Made by a program: the position numbers and the translations under genes
Shown: positions 46,677 through 54,980 of the stretch, in pieces
Layout of the letters: the number at the start of each line of letters is the position of its first letter
Position numbering within the stretch: position 1 is the stretch's first letter
DNA from: Corynebacterium glucuronolyticum DSM 44120
GTDB lineage: Bacteria; Actinomycetota; Actinomycetes; Mycobacteriales; Mycobacteriaceae
Assembly (NCBI RefSeq): GCF_030440595.1
Contig: NZ_CP047452.1
Span: forward strand, 2,294,001 to 2,358,000
Direction of reading: 5' to 3'
Length of the DNA stretch: 64,000 nucleotides
The notes under the pieces: model-generated
Told to the model about the DNA's origin: nothing
Database searches by the model: none
What the model saw: only the letters and a program-made list of their open reading frames with translations

Positions 46677-47795
46677 TTACTTCTTCTTGTTCACGATCGC
46701 GCGGGCCGCCGCGTTGACCACGAACGTGAGGAGGAACAGAATCAGACCAGCGGCGATGTACGCACCAGCCTTGATGTCATCGTTGAACTCCGGGGCGGCG
46801 TTGGCGATGGCCGTAGCAAACGTCGTGCCGCCGTCGAAAAGCGAACCGCGGAACGCCGAAGAGGGCGAGACAACAAGGTAGAGTGCCATCGTCTCACCGA
46901 GTGCACGGCCGAGACCGAGCATGGCGCCGGAGACGTAGCCGGAAAGCCCGAACGGAATAACCGTCATCTTCACCACTTCCCAGCGGGTCGCGCCGAGAGC
47001 CAGGGCGGCCTCGACGTGCCCCTTCGGGGTCTGGACGAAGACCTCTCGGGCCGTGGCGGCGATGACCGGGAGGATCATGATGGCCAGGACGATGCCACCG
47101 GTGAGCATGTTGCGAGAGGTGGCAAACGACGGGGAGTTTTCGTACACCTTGAACAGGAAAAAGTTCCCCAGGAAAGAATTAGCGATCTTTTCGTAGAGGG
47201 GGCCGATCGTCGGTCCGAGAACGGTGACGCCCCACAGACCGTAGACGATAGACGGAACGGCAGCCAGCAGATCCACGAGGAATCCAAGGGGCTTAACCAG
47301 TTTCTTCGGTGCGTAGTTGGAAAGGAAGATTGCGACACCCAAAGCCACCGGCATCGCCAGCACCAGGGCGACGAGCGAAATGAGAACCGTTGAGAAGAAC
47401 AGGTTCGGAATACCGAAGTACATTGCCTCGGTGTCCGCCGTGTTCCAGTCGCCGGCGTAGGTGAAGAATCCACCCAGTCCCTCTGCGTTCCGCATGAGCG
47501 CGGGAATTGCACGCCACAGGAGGAAGAGGCCGATGGCCGCAATAATCACGGTGATGGTTGCTGCCGAAACGGTGGAAAATGTTTCAAAGACGCGGTCGCC
47601 GACTCGCTTAACGGAGCTACCCCGGGCCTGGATCTGAACATCCTTATTTTCGTCAGGGGTTGTCGCTGATCCAGCCGCAGCATTCTGTGTGCGGTTGTCC
47701 GTCCCCTGTGAGTCGGGCGTATATCGGGTTGCGACGCCAGTTGCGCCACCGCCACCCGGCGCGCCGCCGTCTACCAGCGGTTTATTGCTAACCAT
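46677..47795 (-). CDS. pstC: Phosphate ABC transporter permease PstC
   Basis: A 372-residue permease. An N-terminal cytoplasmic stretch of about 65 hydrophilic residues precedes six helices; the coupling loop 'AALALGATRWEVVKMTVIP' is near residue 265. The extension is longer than in E. coli PstC. It lies 15 nt before pstA and 156 nt after pstS. Confidence 0.95.
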   Translation of the reverse strand: MVSNKPLVDGGAPGGGGATGVATRYTPDSQGTDNRTQNAAAGSATTPDENKDVQIQARGSSVKRVGDRVFETFSTVSAATITVIIAAIGLFLLWRAIPALMRNAEGLGGFFTYAGDWNTADTEAMYFGIPNLFFSTVLISLVALVLAMPVALGVAIFLSNYAPKKLVKPLGFLVDLLAAVPSIVYGLWGVTVLGPTIGPLYEKIANSFLGNFFLFKVYENSPSFATSRNMLTGGIVLAIMILPVIAATAREVFVQTPKGHVEAALALGATRWEVVKMTVIPFGLSGYVSGAMLGLGRALGETMALYLVVSPSSAFRGSLFDGGTTFATAIANAAPEFNDDIKAGAYIAAGLILFLLTFVVNAAARAIVNKKK

Positions 47796-47925
47796 AGGCT
47801 TGTTCCTTCAGTAGTATGTACGAGGTTTTGGTTATTCAGTCCCACACACGTGTGGCCCCCAGAGCACCCGGGTTGAGAAATCCGAGCCTGAAGGGGCCGC
47901 AGTGTAACCGTGACTGGGAAGGAAA

Positions 47926-47942
47926 GTGCCACAGTGTGGCAC
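47926..47942 (-). terminator. Hairpin between pstS and pstC
   Basis: Short stem GTGCC / GGCAC with inner pairing, 9 nt past the pstS stop and without a T run. It may protect or partly terminate the pstS message so that the binding protein is made in excess. No gene is seen in 47796-47951. Confidence 0.4.
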
Positions 47943-47951
47943 CACCGTCAC

Positions 47952-49091
47952 TTACTGGATGGCGTTCACAGCCTCTTCGAGAGCTGCCTTGTACTCACCA
48001 TCGACCGGAACATAGCCGATCTTCTCCAGGTTCTCATCCTGGTTGTTCAGAGCAACCGTGAGGAAGTCCTTCACGCGGGCGCTGGTCTCAGCGTCGTAAC
48101 CGGCGGAGCAGACGATCTCGTAGGTGGTCAGAACCAGCGGGTATGCGCCCGCCTCGTTGGTCTGGAAGAGGCTCTCAGCGTCGACAACGAGGTCGTGGCC
48201 CTCGCCGGCGAAGTCGATGTTAGCCAGAGCCTTGTTGACGGACTCCTTATTGAGCTCGACCGGGCCGTTGCCGAAGTCGATCTTGGCAATCCCGAGGTTC
48301 TCGTTCTTAGCGAAGCCGGACTCAACGTAGGTGATAGCACCGTCGGTCTTCTTTACCTCACCAACAACACCGGTGGAGGAGTTAGCGCCGGAGCCAACCT
48401 TGGACGGGAAGGCCTTACCGGTGGTGTCCCACTCGGCAGGAGCGGCGGCCTTGAGGAACTTCTGGAAGTTATCGGACGTGCCGGACTCCTCAGAACGGAA
48501 GATGACCTTGATGTCCTTGTCCGGGAGAGCGGTGCCGCCGTTGAGCTCGGCGATAGCCGGGTCATTCCAGTTAGTGATCTTGCCGTTGAAGATCTTGGCG
48601 ATGACCTCAGGGGACAGCGTGACATCGTCAGCGCCCTGCAGGTTGTAGGCAACAGCAACCGGGCCGATAACGAGCGGCAGGTGCCATGCATCGTTGCCAC
48701 CGCAACGCTCCTTGGCGGGCTCAATCTGGTCGTCCTTCAGCGGCGAGTCAGAGCCACCGAAATCAACCTGGCCAGCGATGAACTGCTTCTGGCCAGAGCC
48801 GGAGCCGGAAGCCGTGTAGTTCAGATTTGCGCCATCAACAGCGTTGGCGTACTGCACCTTGAAGTACTCCATCGCGTTCTGCTGCGAGGATGCGCCCTCG
48901 CCGTTGAGGGTGCCGGACTGGCCGCTCAGGCCCTGGATGCTTTCCTTCGCATCCTGGGCTGCAGACGATGCGGCGGTGGAAACGTCAGATGCTGCATCCG
49001 ATGCGGAATCAGACGAGCAACCGACGAGTCCGAGGGTGCCTACTGCTGCGACGCCGAACACGGCGAGGGAGCGCATAATAGTGCTTTTCAC
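47952..49091 (-). CDS. pstS: Phosphate-binding lipoprotein PstS
   Basis: A 379-residue lipoprotein: signal peptide, lipobox 'LVGC' with Cys25, then a Ser/Asp/Ala-rich linker and the two-lobed binding protein. Phosphate-contact segments 'ASGSGSGQKQFIAGQVDFGGSDSPL' region (near 93-117) and 'RSEESGTSDNFQKFL' (near 200) are visible. GTG 49089-49091 is preceded by GGAGG. First gene of the pst operon. Confidence 0.96.
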   Translation of the reverse strand: MKSTIMRSLAVFGVAAVGTLGLVGCSSDSASDAASDVSTAASSAAQDAKESIQGLSGQSGTLNGEGASSQQNAMEYFKVQYANAVDGANLNYTASGSGSGQKQFIAGQVDFGGSDSPLKDDQIEPAKERCGGNDAWHLPLVIGPVAVAYNLQGADDVTLSPEVIAKIFNGKITNWNDPAIAELNGGTALPDKDIKVIFRSEESGTSDNFQKFLKAAAPAEWDTTGKAFPSKVGSGANSSTGVVGEVKKTDGAITYVESGFAKNENLGIAKIDFGNGPVELNKESVNKALANIDFAGEGHDLVVDAESLFQTNEAGAYPLVLTTYEIVCSAGYDAETSARVKDFLTVALNNQDENLEKIGYVPVDGEYKAALEEAVNAIQ

Positions 49092-49421
49092 GGGTATAAA
49101 CCTCCGGTAGTTTCAATTCATGCTGTAGCAACGATCGACGTGCTACTCGCACATCAACTCGCTTCGCGTGCAAACACTAACGGCTCGACATGTCCAACAA
49201 TAAGAATTCAGGTGAACAGAAGGTTAATTCCGAAGTTTTCCCAAATTTTTTCCCAGCTCCAACGAAACTTCACACCCTTACCTGCACAATTTAGGTTTGG
49301 CTAAGTTTTTTCGTCGATGGCGCGCCACCGGCGACAGCACCACCCCCACCAGCTACCCCATCTGACGATGCCAGCGCCCCCAAACCGCCAGCATCGCAAC
49401 CGTCGCCGGTCTATGGGTGTT
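49092..49421 (-). promoter_or_regulatory. pstS upstream region with possible PhoR repeats
   Basis: The 330-nt gene-free stretch between mshD and pstS holds, on the minus strand near 49208-49228, TTAACCTT-CTG-TTCACCTG: two loosely matching 8-mers spaced 3 nt apart. This layout resembles the PhoR sites reported for C. glutamicum phosphate genes. A GGAGG ribosome site is at 49101-49105. I see nothing definite in the rest. Confidence 0.4.
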
Positions 49422-50213
49422 CTACTTGTCGCCCGCTGGTACCTCATACACGACGTGGCGCTCCTCTTCGGTGAAGCCAAGGGCGGAATACATTCCAACG
49501 GCGGCATCGTTATCCCCCTCCACGTACAGGATTATGCGCTTATCCTCGGCCATCGCGTTCAAACCGGCTGTCAACAGGGGTCGCCCCAAGCCACGCCCCC
49601 GGTACCCATCGCCGAGACCGATGACGTACACCTCCCCCACACCGTCAACCCGCTTCGTCCAATGGAACCCCGCCAGGTGGTCGCCCTCGTAGAGGAAGAA
49701 GACTCCTGTCGGGTCGTACCACGATGTCGCCCGCGCCTCACGAAGCTTGTCGACGTTCCATCCCCCCTGCTCCGGATGCCACGAAAACGCCTCATTATTT
49801 ACACGAACCCACTGCTCATCTTCGCATTCCTCGGCAGCCGTCACGATTCGAAAGCCCGCAGGAAGCGTGGCTGGTTGCGGCTCGTAGCCATCCCTCCCCA
49901 TCACCAAGAGGATTCGGGTCGCGACTAGGCCAAAGTGCTGAGAAAAGGCACGGGCTGCGGGGAGGTCCCCGTGTGCCCACACCGGAGGTTTGCCGACCTT
50001 TTCATATAACCGTGAGCCGAGACCTCTGCGTCGAAAAGCGGGATCAACGACGAGCTCCGCCGTCGAACCGTCGGTAGCGAAAAGGGCGACTACCTGGCCG
50101 TTTTCCTCAATTTTGTGGTGGGTATGGCCCATGTTCTCCGTGAGACCGCGAACGAATTGCTCACTCAGCGGCTCCACGCCGTCAACTTCAAATGCACGCG
50201 AAAGGATATCCAT
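49422..50213 (-). CDS. mshD: Mycothiol synthase
   Basis: A 263-residue protein with two GNAT domains, which acetylates Cys-GlcN-Ins in the last step of mycothiol synthesis. The N-terminal domain has 'VVDPAFRRRGLGSRLYEKVG' and the active C-terminal domain 'YVIGLGDGYRGRGLGRPLL' followed by 'LYVEGDNDAAVGMYSALGF', the acetyl-CoA loop and family signature. It is shorter than the roughly 300 residues usual for MshD. An in-frame TAG lies just upstream of ATG 50211-50213, so no longer form is possible. Confidence 0.92.
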   Translation of the reverse strand: MDILSRAFEVDGVEPLSEQFVRGLTENMGHTHHKIEENGQVVALFATDGSTAELVVDPAFRRRGLGSRLYEKVGKPPVWAHGDLPAARAFSQHFGLVATRILLVMGRDGYEPQPATLPAGFRIVTAAEECEDEQWVRVNNEAFSWHPEQGGWNVDKLREARATSWYDPTGVFFLYEGDHLAGFHWTKRVDGVGEVYVIGLGDGYRGRGLGRPLLTAGLNAMAEDKRIILYVEGDNDAAVGMYSALGFTEEERHVVYEVPAGDK

Positions 50214-50229
50214 ACGCTACAAATATAGT
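50214..50229. promoter_or_regulatory. 16-bp divergent promoter core between mshD and the LmeA-like gene
   Basis: Only 16 bp separate the two start codons. TATATT on the minus strand (50222-50227) is 8 nt before mshD; TACAAA on the plus strand (50218-50223) is 6 nt before GTG 50230. Any -35 elements must lie inside the opposite coding sequence. Confidence 0.5.
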
Positions 50230-50928
50230 GTGGCTAAGTTCGTCCCTGTTTTTATCGGAGCCGCCGTGGTGGCGGGTACTTTCCTCTTCGTGGATGGAGT
50301 CGTTGCCACCAACACCGAACGCAACGTCTCCGCAGAACTCCAACGCCTCGAAGGGCTCGACATCAAACCGGCGGTGACAATGAGTGGCACTCCGTTTATT
50401 GTTTCTGCCCTGGGTGGTTCTATTGATTCCATCCGCACAGAGATGATCGATGTGCAGGAGGAGGGCTTCGGACTCGTTAATAAGAAATCAGAAGCGTTCG
50501 ATGTGGAGGTTCCGCCCGCCCAGATTTTGAGCGGAAACCTGCAGGATATGACGGCAAAGCGCTTGGTGTATACGGTGCGCCTCGACGGCGTCGCCCTCGG
50601 TGCCCAGATCGGCATGACGGACCTGGATATCGCCAACCCGGATGACATTTCTCCCTCCGCTTCGCCGTCGGCGGAGGCGCTGTTGACTGGGACCCCGCCG
50701 GGTGCGTCGGAGAAGCAGCAGGAGTTGGTGAAGCTGCGGATTGTCGACGGCGTGGTTCGCTTTCAACCTGTTTCAGGCAATAATGCGTTTAGCTGGGAGA
50801 TTAGTTCAGAAAAGCTGCCGTTGACGGGGAGAGCATCGCACGTGTTTTGTGGGGGTGGCTCTATTTATATTGAATCGGAGTTGCGGAATGTGCGGTTCGA
50901 CACGGAGGACTTTTCGACAGACCTGTAG
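50230..50928 (+). CDS. LmeA-like (DUF2993) phospholipid-binding protein
   Basis: A 232-residue protein with an N-terminal signal anchor (residues 4-24) and a DUF2993/LmeA domain. In mycobacteria LmeA is a periplasmic phospholipid-binding protein needed to extend the mannan core of lipomannan and lipoarabinomannan. Family-like segments are 'LEGLDIKPAVTMSGTPFIVS' (near 43-62) and 'DGVALGAQIGMTDLDIANP'. GTG 50230 is chosen since it begins directly before the hydrophobic segment. Confidence 0.8.
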   Translation: MAKFVPVFIGAAVVAGTFLFVDGVVATNTERNVSAELQRLEGLDIKPAVTMSGTPFIVSALGGSIDSIRTEMIDVQEEGFGLVNKKSEAFDVEVPPAQILSGNLQDMTAKRLVYTVRLDGVALGAQIGMTDLDIANPDDISPSASPSAEALLTGTPPGASEKQQELVKLRIVDGVVRFQPVSGNNAFSWEISSEKLPLTGRASHVFCGGGSIYIESELRNVRFDTEDFSTDL

Positions 50929-50993
50929 ACATTCACTCGCGCGCGCTCGCCCGCGCGTGTTGTGGAATGCCCATACGTGTAAGCTCGATGGGC

Positions 50994-51620
50994 ATGAGTG
51001 AGTCTGCATCGTTGGATGGAAATGAAGCTATCGGCAGGGCTGCGGAGGCAGCGAAGTCGACGTCGACAAAGAATATCTTGGATACGGCTGATATCGCCGA
51101 TCTGGATGCGACCCCGCACCCGGTTGACACAGCTAACCTGCGGGAGGGGCCCAATCTTCACGACGGCCTCCTCGCCCTCCTCCCCCTCGTGGGCGTGTGG
51201 CGCGGCGAGGGCCAGGCCGCCACAGATGAGGGCCAGTTCGCGTTCGGGCAGGAGCTTGTGATCGCCCACAACGGCGAGAACTACCTGAGCTACCATTCGC
51301 GCACGTGGAAGCTCGATTCCGAGGGTAAATACGCAGGTCCCGATACGAATGCGTATGGGTTCTGGCGGGTCAATGACAAGGATGAGATCGAGCTCATCAG
51401 CGTCCGCGCCGATGGCGTAGTGGAGATCTTCTACGGCGAGCCGTACAACGAGCGTTCGTGGTCGCTGCAGTCCGCCTCAACAATGGTGACGGAGACCGGC
51501 CCACAGGCACTCGGCCCGGGCAAGCGGATGTACGGTCTCATGCCGAACAATCACCTGGGCTGGGTGGATGAGCGAGCCGAGGAACAGCGGTCCGCGGAGC
51601 TCACCCGCGTCGTCGGCTAG
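50994..51620 (+). CDS. FABP-like/nitrobindin heme-domain protein
   Basis: A 208-residue protein whose residues 60-208 form a nitrobindin/THAP4-like beta barrel (DUF1794). 'GVWRGEG' near residue 68 is the family hallmark, followed by 'YLSYHSRTW' and, near the end, 'NNHLGWVDER', whose His is the likely heme ligand. These proteins may detoxify or sense peroxynitrite or NO. ATG 50994 lies 8 nt after TAAGCT; ATG 50988 or 50967 are alternatives. Confidence 0.82.
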   Translation: MSESASLDGNEAIGRAAEAAKSTSTKNILDTADIADLDATPHPVDTANLREGPNLHDGLLALLPLVGVWRGEGQAATDEGQFAFGQELVIAHNGENYLSYHSRTWKLDSEGKYAGPDTNAYGFWRVNDKDEIELISVRADGVVEIFYGEPYNERSWSLQSASTMVTETGPQALGPGKRMYGLMPNNHLGWVDERAEEQRSAELTRVVG

Positions 51621-52489
51621 CTAAACATCGCCTCGGCGAGCAGGCCGGCCATATCATCGGGGGTGTCGCGGCGAAGCTTGTGCCCATCGATAGACCGCAC
51701 GGGCACCGCCCCCCGCACCGAGGAAACGAGCCACACGCCGTCGGCTTCTTTTAGCTTGTCGACGCTCAGTGCTTTCTCTTTGCACGCATAGCCCGCCTGG
51801 CTCAACGTCTCAAACACAGCCTGCTGCGTCGTCCCAGATAGCACGTCAGTTCCGCTGGGTGGGGTGCGGACCTTCTTCCCCTTAATGGAAATCACCGTAC
51901 TCGTCGCCCCCTCGAGTATCCGGTCGCCATCAACCCAGATCACATCGTCCATCCCCTCCGCCTTCGCAGCCCGCAGCGCCGCCATCGTCGCCGAGTACCC
52001 GAGGGATTTCGCCCCCGAGGCAATCCACGGTGCCTTCTCCGGGTGCAGGGTGATCCCCTTCTCACACAGCTTCACCTTCACCCCTTTTTCCCGCAGCTTG
52101 GCGTTGCCCTCGGGCACATCCGTCACGGTCATCCACACCGAGGGGATGCCTGTCGACGCCCGGCCGCGGGTGAACGTCCACACGAGCTTGCCGTCAACCG
52201 ACTCCTCCCCGCACTGTTCAACCCACCCCTCAACGGCCTCCGCCGTCGCCTTCAGCACCAAGTCCCGCCCCAGCTCCGGCAGCTGCAGCTTCTTCGCCCC
52301 CGCAAGGAAGCGATCCACATGTCGCTCTACGTTGCACGCCCGCCCCTCGTGCACAAGAAGGGATTCGAAAATGCCGTCGGCACGCGTAAGCCCCAAATCA
52401 TCCCAAAAAATATGGGGAAGCTGCGGGCTCTGCCTACGCGACGACCCACCGAACGGCTCAACAACAACGATCACTGGCGCATGTCCCAT
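51617..52489 (-). CDS. Class IV aminotransferase (4-amino-4-deoxychorismate lyase-like)
   Basis: A 290-residue PLP fold-type IV enzyme. The Lys-containing 'GAKSLGYSATMAALRAAK' (near residue 165) and 'WVDGDRILEGATSTVISIKG' region (near 190-210) are typical of PabC and branched-chain or D-amino-acid aminotransferases. Its place beside ygfZ matches the gene usually called pabC in this genus, which makes p-aminobenzoate for folate. ATG 52487-52489 is 7 nt after CATAAT, so the message is probably leaderless. Confidence 0.82.
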   Translation of the reverse strand: MGHAPVIVVVEPFGGSSRRQSPQLPHIFWDDLGLTRADGIFESLLVHEGRACNVERHVDRFLAGAKKLQLPELGRDLVLKATAEAVEGWVEQCGEESVDGKLVWTFTRGRASTGIPSVWMTVTDVPEGNAKLREKGVKVKLCEKGITLHPEKAPWIASGAKSLGYSATMAALRAAKAEGMDDVIWVDGDRILEGATSTVISIKGKKVRTPPSGTDVLSGTTQQAVFETLSQAGYACKEKALSVDKLKEADGVWLVSSVRGAVPVRSIDGHKLRRDTPDDMAGLLAEAMFS

Positions 52490-52522
52490 ACATCCGATTA
52501 TGCCACCACTACGATGGCGTAC
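52490..52522. promoter_or_regulatory. 33-bp divergent leaderless promoter pair
   Basis: Minus strand CATAAT (52497-52502), 7 nt, ATG of the class IV aminotransferase. Plus strand TACGAT (52510-52515), 7 nt, ATG 52523 of ygfZ. No ribosome site is seen for either. Confidence 0.55.
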
Positions 52523-53548
52523 ATGTCTACTTACGCTTCGCCACTGCTTTCCGCGCACGGCGCGCAACCCGCGCCCGCCGACCACCTCGCCCCGCACACC
52601 GCCGGCGTCCCCTGGCACTACGGCAACCCCTTCGGCGAGCAACGCGCCCCCCTCTCGCTTGTCGACCGCTCCAACCGCGTCATCCTCTCCGTCACCGGCG
52701 ACGACCGCGAAGCCTTCCTCACCAACCTCCTCAGCAAAATCATCGCCCCCGGGGCCACCATGGCGCTCGATCTCGACGCCAACGGCCGCATCCAGCACGA
52801 AATGGACGTGGCCGTCACGGAGGACGAGGTGTTCCTCATCGTCTCCCCCCACGAAGCGGAAACACTGCGTGACCACCTGGTTGCCATGATTTTCTGGTCC
52901 AAGGTAGAGATCACCGTTTCCCCGCTACAGCTCGTCACCGTCTTCGGCAAGCACACCCCGCTCGACGCCGCCTTCGCCCGCATGATCCCCGGCACCCCGC
53001 TGCGTACCGACTACGGTGTGCGCGATGTGGAGGCCGCAGCCGACGCAATTCTGCAACAAAACGGCCAGCTCGCGGGCCTGATGTCCTTTGAGGCCTACCG
53101 CATTGCCCGGGGCGAACCCGACCACCCCGTCGACTGCGACGAGAAGACCATCCCCCACGAGGTGGGCCTGTGGCTCGCCGAGGCCGTCGACCTGGACAAG
53201 GGCTGCTACCGCGGCCAGGAAACCGTCGCCAGGGTGGAGAACCTGGGTCGCGCACCCCGGGCGCTCGTCGTCACGCTTCTCGACGGCTCCGTCCCCCAGC
53301 TTCCCGCCCCCCAAACTCCCGTCACACTCGCAGGTCGCACGGTAGGAACGCTGGGTAGTGTGGTGCACCACCACGAACTCGGTCCCATCGCGCTGGCCAC
53401 GATCAAGGCGAGCGCACTCCAACGCTCGGGCGAGTTTATGGCAGGGGACTGTGCGATGAGCGTCGACAAGCACAGCCTGCCGCGCCCATCATCGGGAGCC
53501 GGAAGAGACGCGATCAACCAGCTACGCGGGGACAAACCCCGAGCCTAG
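52523..53548 (+). CDS. ygfZ: Folate-binding protein YgfZ/GcvT-like
   Basis: A 341-residue protein related to the glycine-cleavage T protein. The diagnostic 'KGCYRGQE' motif lies near residue 232; its Cys is needed for the function in Fe-S cluster assembly or repair. N-terminal 'RVILSVTGDDREAFLTNLLS' is the conserved folate-domain start. ATG 52523 is preferred over 52514 because of the -10 spacing. It is divergent from the PabC-like gene. Confidence 0.92.
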   Translation: MSTYASPLLSAHGAQPAPADHLAPHTAGVPWHYGNPFGEQRAPLSLVDRSNRVILSVTGDDREAFLTNLLSKIIAPGATMALDLDANGRIQHEMDVAVTEDEVFLIVSPHEAETLRDHLVAMIFWSKVEITVSPLQLVTVFGKHTPLDAAFARMIPGTPLRTDYGVRDVEAAADAILQQNGQLAGLMSFEAYRIARGEPDHPVDCDEKTIPHEVGLWLAEAVDLDKGCYRGQETVARVENLGRAPRALVVTLLDGSVPQLPAPQTPVTLAGRTVGTLGSVVHHHELGPIALATIKASALQRSGEFMAGDCAMSVDKHSLPRPSSGAGRDAINQLRGDKPRA

Positions 53549-53675
53549 GGGGTAAATACAGCAATTTGCGCGCAAACCCGCTAAAGTGTACACAGGTATT
53601 TATATTTAGTAACTGCACGATAATGGGGCACCAAAAATACCCGGGTGTCTCTTGGAACTCCAAGGGGGTCAGGCC

Positions 53676-53861
53676 ATGGGTCGCGGCCGTGCCAAGGCTA
53701 AGCAAACGAAAGTCGCACGTCGGCTGAAGTACAACTCACCGGAAATGGACTTGGAATCGCTCCAGCGCGAACTGTCAGGACAAATCGATGATAAGCGCCG
53801 TGAGGAGGAGGACGATCCATACGCTGCATGGATTGACTACGATCCCGACGAGGACAAATAA
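53676..53861 (+). CDS. DUF3073 protein
   Basis: A 61-residue actinobacterial protein of unknown function. The N-terminus 'GRGRAKAKQTKVARRLKY' is strongly basic, the C-terminus 'DDPYAAWIDYDPDEDK' strongly acidic; both are hallmarks of DUF3073. AAGGGGG lies 8 nt before ATG 53676. It lies opposite purM across a terminator. Confidence 0.9.
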   Translation: MGRGRAKAKQTKVARRLKYNSPEMDLESLQRELSGQIDDKRREEEDDPYAAWIDYDPDEDK

Positions 53862-53871
53862 CTAAACAAAA

Positions 53872-53905
53872 AAATGGGGAGCCCCACTTGCGAGGCTCCC
53901 CATTT
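53872..53905. terminator. Convergent terminator DUF3073/purM
   Basis: Perfect 12-bp stem 53872-53883 / 53894-53905; T run on the plus strand and A run giving T on the minus strand, so it works both ways. Confidence 0.9.
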
Positions 53906-53913
53906 TTCACGCC

Positions 53914-54966
53914 CTATTCCGCGTACTCACCCTCAAGCACAACGCGATCAGCACCGGCAGACTCCTCCACCGTGCCCAACTCCCACGCATCCACGTGGCG
54001 GGCGGCAAGTATCGCCAGGACGCGCTCCTTCTCCGCAGCAGGCACAACGGCGACCATGCCGACGCCCATGTTGAAAGTTTTCTCCATCTCGGAGCGCTCC
54101 ACCTTCCCCACCGACTGGATATAGCGGAAGACCTGCGACGGCTTCCACGTTCCGCGAGACAGCCGGGCGATGAGACCGTCGGGGATGACGCGCGCCAGGT
54201 TGCCCGCCAGACCGCCACCGGTGACGTGACAGAAGGTGTGGATCTCGCACTCGTTAATGAGCTCCAGGCAGTCGAGGGCGTAGATGCGCGTCGGCTCGAG
54301 AAGTTCCTCACCGAGCGTGCGACCAAGCTCGTCGATGTGCGTATCGAGCGGCAGCTGAGCCTGCTCCAAGAGCACGTAGCGGGCCAGGGAGTACCCGTTG
54401 GAGTGCAGGCCAGAGGAGGCCATACCGATGACCACATCGCCCCCGCGGACACGCTGCGGCCCCAGCACCTCGTCCTCCTCCACGACACCGACGGCTGTTG
54501 CCGAGATGTCGTACTCGTCCTCCGGCATCACACCGGGGTGCTCCGCCGTCTCACCGCCGAGGAGGGCACACCCTGCTCGGACACAGCCCTCGGCAATGCC
54601 CTCCACAATCTGGGCGACATGCTCCGGCACAACCTTGCCGATAGCGATGTAATCCTGCAGGAACAGTGGCTCCGCACCGCACACCACCAAGTCATCCACG
54701 CACATGGCGACAAGGTCAATGCCGATCGTGTTGTGGATCCCCAGCTTCTGGGCAATCACCAGCTTCGTTCCCACACCGTCAGAACCTGCGGCAAGCAGCG
54801 GCTTCTTGTACTTCCCCAGCGCGAACAGACCGGCGAAACCACCCAGCCCCCCGCGCACCTCCGGCCGAGACGCCCTCTTGGCGTGCGGCGCGAACAGTTC
54901 CACAGCCTTATCCCCAGCCTCGATATCAACGCCGGCGGCGGCATACGTGTTGTCAGTCATGGTCAT
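53914..54966 (-). CDS. purM: Phosphoribosylformylglycinamidine cyclo-ligase
   Basis: A 350-residue AIR synthetase of the purine pathway. N-terminal 'TYAAAGVDIEAGDKAV', 'GSDGVGTKLVIA' (near 60) and 'MCVDDLVVCGAEPLFLQDYIA' region (near 88) form the ATP/FGAM site; 'GGETAEHPGVM' near 137 is also conserved. Length is standard. The gene starts 14 nt after purF. Confidence 0.97.
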   Translation of the reverse strand: MTMTDNTYAAAGVDIEAGDKAVELFAPHAKRASRPEVRGGLGGFAGLFALGKYKKPLLAAGSDGVGTKLVIAQKLGIHNTIGIDLVAMCVDDLVVCGAEPLFLQDYIAIGKVVPEHVAQIVEGIAEGCVRAGCALLGGETAEHPGVMPEDEYDISATAVGVVEEDEVLGPQRVRGGDVVIGMASSGLHSNGYSLARYVLLEQAQLPLDTHIDELGRTLGEELLEPTRIYALDCLELINECEIHTFCHVTGGGLAGNLARVIPDGLIARLSRGTWKPSQVFRYIQSVGKVERSEMEKTFNMGVGMVAVVPAAEKERVLAILAARHVDAWELGTVEESAGADRVVLEGEYAE

Positions 54967-54980
54967 CCTTTGCAGAAAAA

